Positions 23,084 through 32,696 of a stretch of DNA of 64,000 bases are shown here, piece by piece; position 1 is the first letter of the stretch; the number at the start of each line of letters is the position of its first letter. The position numbers and the translations under genes were made by a program. Under the pieces are notes generated by a model, which had not been told where the DNA came from, searched no databases, and saw nothing but the letters and a program-made list of their open reading frames with translations. Origin of the DNA: Gibbula magus (Eukaryota; Mollusca; Gastropoda; Trochida; Trochidae); assembly GCA_936450465.1 (NCBI GenBank), contig OW388290.1, positions 25,781,457 to 25,845,456 of the forward strand. Reading direction: 5' to 3'.

Positions 23084-26000
23084 ATGTATACGCCAAACAT
23101 CCCACTTATGTCCTGGAACTGTCGAGGAGTAATGTCAAGTGTCTGTTACCTAAACAACACTCTAACCGAAAACAACATTCAGATATGTGCCCTGTCCGAC
23201 CACCAACTTGGAGAATATAACCTATCATTCCTGGACTCTCTTAATGAAAACTACTTCTCCATTGCCACTCCAGCCCAGGAACCCCAGAACCACAGTTCCC
23301 AGAGAAGTGGGGGAACTGCCTTCCTGTGTCACAAACACATAAAGTCATATGCCCAGCAGCTAGACATTGTAAACGACAGAATAACTGCTCTAGAACTCTT
23401 AATCCCAAATCAAAATCCATTGTATCTGCTCTCAATATATCTACCCCCCTCGAATCGATCTGTGGACCTCTATAAATTGTCTCTGGACGATCTTCAAGAA
23501 CCATATTCAGCCCTTCTAGAAAGGGGGCCCGTGATAATTCTAGGCGACTTCAACGCTAAGATCTCAGGTCCCAGAAAAGTTATTGCTGTGGATCAAAGAT
23601 CTAAACTACTTGAGGAGTTCCTGTCTGCCAACTCTCTTATCTCTGTAAATATGCAGAGCTATTGTACCGGCCCAGTAAATACCTTCTATGCATATGTGGG
23701 AGGCCCCCAGACACCAATTGATCACATTGTTGTACCAACTGAACTGATGTTTCTCATTGATTCTGCAGCAGTAAAGGATGACAATCCCTTAAATGTCTCT
23801 GACCACCACCCAGTGTTATGCTCCCTCCGGCTAGGCCTACCAGTTAAGACAACATCACAACCTATGATGTCTAGACCAGCATGGGATAAAGCGTGCCAAA
23901 ATGGTTCCATCAAAGATTATACATATGCTGTTTCACATTCTCTCTGGGGGAAGCAGCTCCCGGCTCTAGAGTGTACCAGCGAGGATATTGAACACCTCAA
24001 CTGTACAATAGTTACAACCCTCACCAGCTCTGCATATGATTGTTTGCCAAAGAAACACTTCAGGCGATATCTGAAACCATACTGGAAAGAAGAAGTTGGC
24101 GAATACCACAATCTAATGACAGCAAACAGGCAAATATGGATCATGGATGGTAAACCCAGGGGAATGTCCTTCACTAGTTTCAAAAACTATAAGAAATCAA
24201 AGGATAAATTTCGAGCAGCCATGAAAGAAGCTGCCACAGCTTATGAAAACGACCACTTCAGCAATCTGGACAAACTGTATGATATTGACCAGAAAACGTT
24301 TTGGGCCACCCTCAACAACAGAAACAAAAAATCCCAGGTCGCAGCAAGTGTCGTGTCAGGAAAGCACACAACAGACTCCCTTGAAATCTGTACAGCAATA
24401 GCAGACCACATGAAGACTATATTCCAAAAAGAGACTGCAAATCACTTCGATGAAAACTTCAAAAACTACCTAGAAGCTAGAGTTACTCAACTAAAGCACA
24501 TCATGTCAAATAGATTGATCAATGTCGAGAACCTTCTGACGTCAGAGACTGAGATTAACACTCTATGCAAATCTCTAAAAAATAACAAGGCCTGTGGCTT
24601 TGATGGAGTCTTCTACGAACACTTGAAGCATGGTGGGGCTACTCTACACTTTTACCTCTCGGAGCTATTTAATAGAATACTCACCACAGGGGTTATTCCA
24701 TCTCAGTGGAAGAAAGGCATTAGTATACCAATCTTTAAAGGGGGAGACAAATCAAGGACATCCCCGGATTCCTACAGAGGAGTGACTCTTCTACCTGTAA
24801 TATCCAAACTCTTTGAACTTGTGATAGCTTATCGGATTCCTCAATTCAAGGACTGCACAGAATTCCCTGATCCACAACAATGCGGCTTTCAGAAAGGTCT
24901 CTCATCTCTTCACGCCTCATTCCTCCTTCAAGAGACAGTCCACCATTACAAGGAGCGAAATGACTCAGCAAAAGTTGTGTTTTTAGACAGTAGTAAAGCC
25001 TTCGACACGGTCTGGCATGACGGGCTCCTGTGGAAACTCCATGAGCTGAATATACACCCTGGACTATGGCGCATATTCTGCAACACATACTCTGGAATGG
25101 AGAGCTGTGTCTTCTCCAACAATATATATTCACCTTGGTTCAGCCTTGAGCGAGGAGTCAGACAGGGCAGCGTTCTTTCCGCGAAGCTGTACTTAGTTTA
25201 TGTCAATCAACTCTTGACTAAGCTATCACAACTCAGAAAGGGTGCATTCGTCCTGGATCTCCGACTCGCCGCCCCAACGCAGGCAGACAACATCTCACTG
25301 ATAAGTCCCATCACAGCCTATCTCCAGTCCATGGTCACAGAGTGCGAGATCTACAGCTCCAAATGGCAATTCACATTCTCCCCTGCAAAAAGCAATGTCA
25401 TGATCTTCAATCCAGGAAAAAACACCAACTGCAATATCAAACTTTACGACAAAGAATTACCTCATGTCAACAGTACAAAACATGTTGGCATTATTCTGGA
25501 TTACAAATTCAACAGTCACAGTCGAACATCTAACTCGAAGTCGAAGATGAAGGCATCTGCAATGATGCTCACAAAAACAGGCCTACACAAAAGTGGTCTG
25601 AATCCAATAACAAGCGCCAATCTTGTCAAGTCAGTGTGCTTACCCAAAGCCCTCTTTGGGTGCGAACTTTGGTCTGATATGAAAAAGGGTGACTTGATCA
25701 CAATCGAACGAGCACAGCGGTTCTGCCTGAAGATGTGCCAAGGACTTCCCAAGACGACAAGATCTGACGTATGCAACTCCCTGATAGGATGGTACTCGGC
25801 AGAAGCTTATATTAACACACGGAAGTTGTTCTTCTTAGGCTCACTGTGTAACACCCAAAAGCATCACCTCCCTTACAAACTGTTCATGTCTCGCCTCTTT
25901 GCCTTCAGAAACTGTGAAGTAAAATCAAAAATGGGATTTATTCCGGATATAATGCAAGTACTGAACAGATACAACCTGTCGCACTTCCTACAACAATTCA

Positions 26001-26521
26001 TCACTTCTGGTGTCTTCATGAGTCAGTCCTCATGGAAGAAGATTGTAAAAGACTCGGTCCTACAACATGAGACGTCCACTTGGCTCCATCGTCTGTCATC
26101 AGACCCTGACCTCAGACACTTTAAGTCAATACACGGCTCCATAGAACCCCACCCAGCCTGGATCATTGCTAAAAGAGAGCCTTCACTAAAACAGCAGTGT
26201 GTCTTCACGGTGCAAATGTGTGCTCTCTGGCGCCCCTTCCGAGTGTATGGACGCTGTGAGAAATGTGGACAAGACTGTTATGACCTTCTGATCCATCTAA
26301 TGACATCCTGCCAATCCTGTGACGACGCAAGAGAAGATCTCTGGTGTGACATCATCAATGTGGGCCCTGTCGATCTGAGTGTTGAACTACACAACAAGAC
26401 TGATGTGGACCTGGTGTGCAGTATACTGTCCTGTCGTCCTCCTGTGCCACTCCCTGACGAGGATGCTGAACTGTATGCAAAGACACTTGTCAAAGGCTTC
26501 TACGCGATCTGTAATGCATGA
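23084..26521 (+). CDS. LINE ORF2: endonuclease-reverse transcriptase, RT motif altered
   Basis: 1145 aa. The APE domain shows MSWNCRG (residues 9-15), SDHQL (about 40, where Glu is usual at the second position), GDFNAKIS (about 153) and SDHHPVL (about 238). RT follows: KACGFDG, FKGGDKSR, YRGVTLLPVISKLFE, QCGFQKG, FLDSSKAFDTVWH (about 632) and RGVRQGSVLS. The catalytic box reads QADNISLIS near 732, encoded gac aac, where ADD is expected. The second catalytic Asp is therefore Asn and activity should be lost. A C-terminal C-x2-C-x8-H-x4-C motif (about 1054-1072) matches the zinc-knuckle-like tails of this group. No stop codon interrupts the frame. Confidence 0.9.
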   Translation: MYTPNIPLMSWNCRGVMSSVCYLNNTLTENNIQICALSDHQLGEYNLSFLDSLNENYFSIATPAQEPQNHSSQRSGGTAFLCHKHIKSYAQQLDIVNDRITALELLIPNQNPLYLLSIYLPPSNRSVDLYKLSLDDLQEPYSALLERGPVIILGDFNAKISGPRKVIAVDQRSKLLEEFLSANSLISVNMQSYCTGPVNTFYAYVGGPQTPIDHIVVPTELMFLIDSAAVKDDNPLNVSDHHPVLCSLRLGLPVKTTSQPMMSRPAWDKACQNGSIKDYTYAVSHSLWGKQLPALECTSEDIEHLNCTIVTTLTSSAYDCLPKKHFRRYLKPYWKEEVGEYHNLMTANRQIWIMDGKPRGMSFTSFKNYKKSKDKFRAAMKEAATAYENDHFSNLDKLYDIDQKTFWATLNNRNKKSQVAASVVSGKHTTDSLEICTAIADHMKTIFQKETANHFDENFKNYLEARVTQLKHIMSNRLINVENLLTSETEINTLCKSLKNNKACGFDGVFYEHLKHGGATLHFYLSELFNRILTTGVIPSQWKKGISIPIFKGGDKSRTSPDSYRGVTLLPVISKLFELVIAYRIPQFKDCTEFPDPQQCGFQKGLSSLHASFLLQETVHHYKERNDSAKVVFLDSSKAFDTVWHDGLLWKLHELNIHPGLWRIFCNTYSGMESCVFSNNIYSPWFSLERGVRQGSVLSAKLYLVYVNQLLTKLSQLRKGAFVLDLRLAAPTQADNISLISPITAYLQSMVTECEIYSSKWQFTFSPAKSNVMIFNPGKNTNCNIKLYDKELPHVNSTKHVGIILDYKFNSHSRTSNSKSKMKASAMMLTKTGLHKSGLNPITSANLVKSVCLPKALFGCELWSDMKKGDLITIERAQRFCLKMCQGLPKTTRSDVCNSLIGWYSAEAYINTRKLFFLGSLCNTQKHHLPYKLFMSRLFAFRNCEVKSKMGFIPDIMQVLNRYNLSHFLQQFITSGVFMSQSSWKKIVKDSVLQHETSTWLHRLSSDPDLRHFKSIHGSIEPHPAWIIAKREPSLKQQCVFTVQMCALWRPFRVYGRCEKCGQDCYDLLIHLMTSCQSCDDAREDLWCDIINVGPVDLSVELHNKTDVDLVCSILSCRPPVPLPDEDAELYAKTLVKGFYAICNA

Positions 26522-26594
26522 ACTGTAACAACACTCTCTCTAACGTAACTTAAACTCGTCGCATTTCAATGTACTCTCCACTGGAGGAATAAAA

Positions 26595-26610
26595 GTATAT
26601 ATATATATAT
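26595..26610 (+). repeat. (TA)n 3' tail of the LINE
   Basis: A short alternating ta run after ggaataaaag, at the junction with the right duplication. It serves as the microsatellite-like 3' terminus of the element. Confidence 0.7.
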
Positions 26611-26770
26611 ATTGTCTCAACAGTGTCTTTCTTTAACTTATAAACCTGTATCGACGTCAGTCTATTGTCCCACAATACTGTTATCGACTATCCACAAAGG
26701 TATAAGCCCCCAGGCATGTTTAGGGTAAGCCGCAGGCTTTCTGTAGGAATTCCCGGTGCTTATGTGTTTT
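26610..26770 (+). repeat. 161-bp target-site duplication, right copy
   Basis: Exact copy of 21486-21646, directly after the LINE (ta)n tail. Beyond 26770 the sequence continues as the dispersed repeat that the insertion split. Confidence 0.85.
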
Positions 26771-27320
26771 TAAAGGCTTTTAAATTCGAATTTTATTTTA
26801 AACAGACTTATGATTATATGAAATCATTCTCCTAATTTAATGTATCTTAAATTATGACACATTCGAAAACTCAAATTTGAAAACAGTATTAAGTGATCGT
26901 GCCTGATTTCGATCTCTCCATTCGACTCTTCGCTTGCCAAATGTACAATCTTCCAACTGAGTCACATAGTACCATGGTATCAGAGCTGTTTGTCAGCGTT
27001 GCACCCTGTGTCTTTGTTCAAGAAATAAGTTTTATAATCCTCATACATGTATGTATCTTTACTGAAGGCACCAGCTGTAAATACCTATTATATTGTATAT
27101 TGTTTAAATGTATATATGTTCTATGTACCTCTTTTGCTGCTGTTTGCAGCCTGAGTTTTTCAATACAGTTCAGTTCACTTATACATGAGTCGGGTGGCGC
27201 ATCCTACCCTCGTGCACGGCATACGTTCAGGCGTTCAGCACGTGCAGATCGCAGTTGTGCTCTCCTTGCATGACAAAATGATCCCAATAGTAAATTCCAT
27301 TGAGGATTTTAAAATATCTC
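26700..27320 (-). repeat. tRNA-related dispersed repeat, copy 1
   Basis: Diverged relative of 28867-29300. Shared blocks are agggtaagcc-caggctttctg-taggaat-cccggtgctta, cgaatttt, and the segment around 26943-26966, whose minus strand reads gtgactcagttggaagattg, like a tRNA A box. A B-box-like gagtcgaat follows on the same strand. It is probably an old tRNA-derived SINE or a repeat containing one. Confidence 0.5.
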
Positions 27321-27776
27321 TTTAAATATTATCTCGGTCGGTTCCTTTAGTTAGATAAAAGGATTTTTTTGGGACGGTTAGAAAACGAAAAAAACCTCAA
27401 AATGTGTCATTATCATCATTCTATTTTTAGATTGAAATATCTAAATATAAAATTTAACTTCTTAAATCCAAACGTTAATTGAGAAAAATGTTATCCTACA
27501 TCAAACAGCGACACATTTACATGATAATTGCCAGGTTACCGGAAGTGGCCATGATTTTACAAAAAAAGATCCAAAATTAAAGTGAATACCTCAACTACTG
27601 GTCATTTTATCTAACTTCGTTCAACCCCATATTTGCATTGCATTGCAATAATTAGACATAAGTGAAATGTTGAAGTACCCGTCCCAAAAATGGGACGATA
27701 TACATAAATTGGGTAATTACGACTAAACCTCTACTCGTAGTTTAACGGACATTCCTTGGGGAAAGCCATTGGTATA

Positions 27777-28866
27777 TACGAAAGCCTACAAGGGCCAAAC
27801 TAGGTGACAACTTTTTTTTTTTAAAGTTGTAATTACAACTTTAAACAGTTGTATATTCAAGTTTTAAAGTTGTAATTACAACTTGTAAAGGTGAAATTAC
27901 AAGTTTTAAAAGTTGTGTATTCAACTTTTTAAAGTTATATATTCAATTTTTAAAAGTTATATATTCAAGTTTTAAAAAATTATATATTCAAGTTTTAAAA
28001 GTTGTATATTCAAGTTTGAAAGTTGTAATAACAACTTTGAAAGTTGTAATTACAACTTTGAAAGTTGTAATTACAACTTTAAAAGGTGTAATTACAACTT
28101 TAAAAGGTGTAATTACACCTTTAAAAAGTTGAATATTCAAGTTTAAAAGTTGTAATTACAACTTGTAAAGGTGTAATTACAACTTTAAAAAGTTGTATAT
28201 TCAAGTTTGAAAGTTGTAATTACAACTTGTAAAGGTGAAATTACAAGTTTTAAAAGTTGTATATTCAACTTTTAAAAGTCATATCTTAGATCGACTTTAT
28301 CTTATATCAGATCTACTTAGTCATATATCAGATCTAATTTATCAAAGATCAGATCTAATTTATCATATATCAGATCTACTTTATCAAAGATCAGATCTAC
28401 TTTATCATATACCAGATCTACTTAGTCATATATCAGATCTACTTAGTCATATATCAGATCTACTTTATCATATATCAGATCGATTTAGTCATATATCAGA
28501 TCTTATTTATCATATATCAGATCGACTTAGTCATATATCAGATCTACTTTATCATATATCAGATCTACTTAGTCATATATCAGATCTACTTAGTCATATT
28601 ACAACTTCTAAACTTGTAATTACACCTTTAAAACTTGAATATACAACTTTCTGAACTTGTAATTACACCTTTTATATTTGTAATTACAACTTTAAACTTG
28701 AATATAAAACTTTTTAAAGTTGTAATTACACGTTAAAAAGTTGTAATAACAACTTTAAAACTTGAATATACAACTTTTTAAACTTGTAATTACACCTATA
28801 AAAGTTGAAACTACAACTTTAAAAAAAAATTGTTGTCATTGAATTTGGCCCTTGTAGGCTTTCGTA
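27777..28866. mobile_element. Foldback element made of minisatellites
   Basis: Termini are tacgaaagcctacaagggcc and its reverse complement, a 23-bp perfect TIR extending imperfectly to about 45 bp. A 5-bp duplication, gtata, flanks it (27772-27776 and 28867-28871). The left interior repeats aaagttgtaattacaac-type units; the right interior repeats the inverse (cttgtaattacacctttaaa). The centre is a separate 21-bp tandem array. The whole thus folds on itself. There is no transposase, so it must be mobilised in trans. Confidence 0.85.
28270..28598. repeat. 21-bp minisatellite, about 15 copies
   Basis: The unit is catatatcagatctacttagt plus one base, with variants such as tttatcaaag. Because 21 is a multiple of three, the array keeps a 139-codon frame open (28235-28654) with a seven-residue period of the SDLLSHI type. 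I read this as a by-product, not a gene. Confidence 0.85.
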
Positions 28867-29300
28867 GTATAACTAGGGTAAGCCCAGTTTTTGTTAGGAA
28901 TGCCCGGTGCTTGGTGCTTACGTGTTTTGAAGAGCATTTACATTCGAATGTTTTTAAAAGACTCGTGACTATATGAATTATGTCTTCTCTTGTACACTAT
29001 GAGTATGTACAGTATCACAAATTTGAAAACTAACAATATCTAGTGAACCTTCGCTTCGCTTGGCAAATCTACAATCTTACCAGCTGAGCCACAAGGGACC
29101 ACGATATCAGAGGTAATTGTTTTTCCGTAATAACCACGTGTTATACATGATAAGGGTAGCGCGTTGAGGGCGTATAGCATGATAAGTTATCCCAGAAGTA
29201 AGTGCCATTGAATCCGGGAGGATTTTGAAATATTAAATAACACCTTAAATATATCCTCTGTGGGTGCATAGGGTAAATCAAAATTTCCCCTCGTTTATAA
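28867..29300 (-). repeat. tRNA-related dispersed repeat, copy 2
   Basis: Parallels 26700-27320. The minus strand of 29074-29094 reads gtggctcagctggtaagattg, an exact match to the tRNA A-box consensus TRGCNNAGYNGG. A weak B-box-like ggttcactag follows. No full tRNA can be folded, so it is tRNA-derived rather than a tRNA gene. Confidence 0.55.
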
Positions 29301-30040
29301 AACAAAAGAACAACATTGCTCTCAACAAAATCTAAGGGTTTATTAAAGTTAATGAACGCACAGGAAAACGCCCTTTATGTCTGCATACATTTTTATGCAT
29401 AATACTTGTAATATAAATAAATTATCATATTACTGTACTCTGGTCTTAACCCATATTGAGCTTCGTCTAGAAGTTGATTTATATCTATCAAGGCGCTTTT
29501 CTAGAATAGAGGTAACTACTAAATAGTTTACCAGATTTATTCCACAATTGGATGGTTCGTATACGCTATCAGATTTGAAAAGAGGTACTTTACAGTCATA
29601 CCCAATATGTTATAGACATGGGAATGTACCATTAGCAAGAACGGAATTAAATAAAACTTCAAGATAAGACTCAAGAGATGTAGGAGATACGTTTTAAAAC
29701 GATGGAGGAATGCAACTGTGCTTGCTGCCTTATTCCATTTAAACACCAAAATTCAACAGAAGTTGAAAAACCGAAATTGCTCATCTATATATGAATGGAT
29801 TGTTCTACAGTGTTTCCACCGATTCCTCAATGTTTTTTTTTATTCTGGTGCGAGAACAAAAATAACACTTGGGTTTCCATGGAAACGACTATAAAGGAAA
29901 GTCTAAAGAAGCACATTCAAACATGATTGTTCAACATACCACGTTTCACTGAACTGGGCATTACAGTTCAAGTTCAAGTTCGTAAACAAAACTGTAAGGT
30001 TGAATAAAGTTTGAGAGGCATTCTAGAAGTTGGTGTGATG
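29301..30040. other. Putative intron DNA
   Basis: No gene or clear repeat apart from the flank of the palindrome at 30041. Confidence 0.4.
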
Positions 30041-30207
30041 AAGAAGACAAATATTTATGGATGATCAACTTCTTTATTAACAATAGCGACGTTTCGGTAT
30101 AGATCCTTATACCGTTATCAAGCATCTTGATAACGGTATAAGGATCTATACCGAAACGTCGCTATTGTTAATAAAGAAGTTGATCATCCATAAATATTTG
30201 TCTTCTT
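30041..30207. repeat. Perfect palindrome, 82-bp arms with 3-base loop
   Basis: The left arm (30041-30122) starts aagaagacaaatatttatgg; the right arm (30126-30207) is its exact reverse complement, with cat between. The arms contain ctttatt...gcgacgtttcggtatagat, shared with the hairpin at 52065-52204. The 11-mer gaataaagttt occurs just outside on both sides (near 30002 and 30208). Confidence 0.9.
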
Positions 30208-30449
30208 GAATAAAGTTTATCTAAAAATGAATTTCAAAGACAACCCCGCTTCAACGGCAACCAAAGATATGTGCTCAAACTGTAACTAAGTTTGCTTATG
30301 GTCTTTTATAATGTTTTCTGTCAACGGCATTTATAGAACGGTGTAAAACGGTGTAAAACTATCAAACTGTTTAATTATTTTATTATATATATTAAATATT
30401 TATCATTAACAAATACTATGAAATCTATTTCTTATAAATTTTAAAAAAT

Positions 30450-31490
30450 AGAGCCATGGGCTCTGTAGCTCATCAGGGTTTCATTGATTTACTATATAAA
30501 GTTGAATATTTATGTTATTTAAGTTATTGTTTACAAGCAAAAGATAGGTTCTTAGATCATGACCACTGTGACTGTGAATCCCCATTGGCCAAGGAGTCTG
30601 CACACAACTTTTCAGCTCTCTAGACCTTTTGGAACTGGAGAAGAAGATGAAAATAGGTTTTTAAGGATGTGACCCCTGTGACCCCATTTGGGGTCACATG
30701 GTCACGAAATCTACAATTTAGAATCCCCATTGGCCAAGGAGTCTGCACACAACTTTTCAGCTCTCTAGACCTTTTTGGAACTGGAGAAGAAGATGAAAAT
30801 AGGTTTTTAAGGATGTGACCCCTGTGCCCCCATTTGGGGTCACGGGGTCACGAAATCTACAATTTAGAATCCACATTGGCCAAGGAGTCTGCACAAAACT
30901 TTTCAGCTCTCTAGACCTTTTGGAACTGGAGAAGAAGATGAACATAGGTTTTTAAGGATGTGACCCCTGTGACCCCATTTGGGGTCACATGGTCACGAAA
31001 TCTACAATTTAGAATCCCCATTGGCCAAGGAGTTTGCACACAACTTTTCAGCTCTCTAGACCTTTTTGGAACTGGAGAAGAAGATGAAAATAGGTTTTTA
31101 AGGATGTGACCCCTGTGCCCCCATTTGGGGTCACGGGGTCACGAAATCTACAATTTAGAATCCACATTGGCCAAGGAGTCTGCACACAACTTTTCAGCTC
31201 TCTAGACCTTTTGGAACTGGAGAAGAAGATGAAATAGGTTTTTAAGGATGTGACCCCTGTGACCCCATTTGGGGTCACATGGTCACGAAATCTACAATTT
31301 AGAATCCCCATTGGCCAAGGAGTCTGCGCATAAAATTTCAGCTCTGTGGAGTCGTTGGTTCTGGAGAAGAAGTTGAAAAAGCGAAAAGTTTACGGATGGA
31401 CGGATGGACGGATGGACGGACGGATGGACGGACGCCGGACACCATGCCATGCCATAAGCCCATCGGGCCTTTCAGGCCTGATGAGCTAAA
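30450..31490 (-). repeat. Satellite-bearing dispersed repeat, second copy
   Basis: About six tandem units of 130-155 bp run from 30570 to 31345, each with ccattggccaaggagtctgc, gaactggagaagaagatgaa and a ggggtcac region. They are inverse to the units at 6810-7475. The right edge has cggatggacggatggacgg (31392-31435) and cctttcaggcctgatgagct; the left edge has gccatgggctctgtagctca, which also occurs inverted at 7448-7470. This is the same family in opposite orientation. Confidence 0.8.
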
Positions 31491-32361
31491 AATAAATAAA
31501 GTACAGTGTACATGTACAATGTTAAAACACATATTTACCTGTGCCCTAGATAAGCAGCTTTACTCCGCTCCAATACGTACGCTATCTCTCATGCGACATG
31601 CACCATGACACCAAGTTCACATACAAGAATAGAATAATGTTCACACGAAAGTACACATTGTATTAGTTTCGATTAATTCAATATTTTAAAAGACACGTGA
31701 TACAAATAATTAGGTCGCGATTACAGAACAACACATGCTTATAGTTCAAATATCTTTGTATGTATGTAATATATACAGGGTTAAGAAATAATGACCGACC
31801 ACGTTTAAAATGTTGTAAATGTGTAAATAATGAGGCACTTCTATTGATTTTCCCACATAATATATCTTAGGCCTAAAAAAAAGAATTTGTTTCTGGTTTC
31901 CTCCCGCGTCACTTTCAAACCCACGCCCCAGGTGGTTTTTTTTCTAAGTTTTAACAAAGAAAGGGACAGTCACTCGTTTCTGTTGAGATGGAGTGTAGGG
32001 GTTAGATTATTGACCATGTTGAATAGTAACACATATTTAAGAGGTTTTGTGCTTCATGTACATAAATAATTGTCTCATTTTCGTTTTTTTAAACGGCGAG
32101 AAGATTATATAAAATGGCATCTATTCGTAAATAAAATATAACAAATCGCGTCATCGCATCATTTTTGTGAGCCTGTAAAGACTAGAAAAACAATTTTGGG
32201 CCTTATATGTCGATCAACAATTCCAAGTATTTGTTAATTTCATTTTTGAGAAATTTATAAATTTAGAATTTCATTTTATTAAAACAAAAATAAAAATCAC
32301 GTAAAAGTAAAATAGTTTCATTGTAATGGGTGTAGGTTTAATATGTATTTCATTGTTTCAG
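31491..32361. other. Intron DNA before the first ShKT exons
   Basis: No gene seen. Part of it (about 31660-31830) resembles 34730-34900 (gattaattcaatattttaaaa and the cagggttaagaaat block), indicating old local duplication. Confidence 0.4.
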
Positions 32362-32392
32362 ACGTGCCGGACTCCTAGTCAACAAGTTCCAG
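32362..32392 (+). CDS. Short exon linking signal peptide to the first ShKT module
   Basis: Acceptor cattgtttcag, 31 nt, donor ccag|gtactg. Starting in phase 0 it reads TCRTPSQQVP and ends in phase 1, which fits the phase 1 start of 32562. The other frame without a stop is also possible, so the assignment rests on the phase fit to both neighbours. It would supply the end of the signal peptide and the mature N-terminus. Confidence 0.45.
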
Positions 32393-32561
32393 GTACTGTA
32401 TTACAAACACTTCCGTTCTGTAGCGGCTTTATCTCATGTTCCAATCCTTGTCTCAATTTCAATTTCGTTAATTAGGTTCTTTACTAACATCTGAATTTAT
32501 TTTAAATTAACAATACCCATTCTGGTTTAACTAAATGTTTTTTTTGTTTTTTTGTTTTTAG

Positions 32562-32696
32562 ATCATTTTGATGGAACAAATGTCATTTGTGAAGACGACG
32601 CTTCAACAAAATGTAATGCTTGGGTGAAGACAAATCAATTCTGCCAAAACGTCATGAAAAACAAAATGTGTAAGAAGTCATGTGGATTATGCTTTG
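32562..32696 (+). CDS. ShKT-module exon 1
   Basis: Acceptor ttttttgtttttag, donor ctttg|gtgagc, 135 nt, phase 1 at both ends. Six cysteines are spaced C-x7-C-x9-C-x8-C-x3-C-x2-C, ending CKKSCGLC, the hallmark of the ShKT fold with three disulfides. ShKT modules occur in sea-anemone channel toxins and, far more widely, as accessory modules of secreted animal enzymes and lectins. Nothing here shows channel activity. It begins the array of ShKT exons of this locus. Confidence 0.8.

Larger units (their letters stand above)
21647..26609 (+). mobile_element. Non-LTR (LINE) retrotransposon, APE type
   Basis: The 4.96 kb element has ORF1 (coiled coil, then a C-terminal nucleic-acid-binding-like domain) and ORF2 (apurinic endonuclease plus reverse transcriptase and a C-terminal Cys/His motif). 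The 3' end is a short UTR with aataaaag followed by (ta)n. The APE-RT layout without RNase H fits the CR1/Jockey/L2 group; the exact clade needs a tree. The 5' region before ORF1 is only about 130 bp, so mild 5' truncation is possible. It lies in the same direction as the host gene, inside the putative first intron. Confidence 0.9.

Noticed and set aside
30757..31311. 62- and 87-codon minus-strand frames of repeated sequence
   Set aside because: They arise from the tandem satellite units; the repeated protein has no biological signature.
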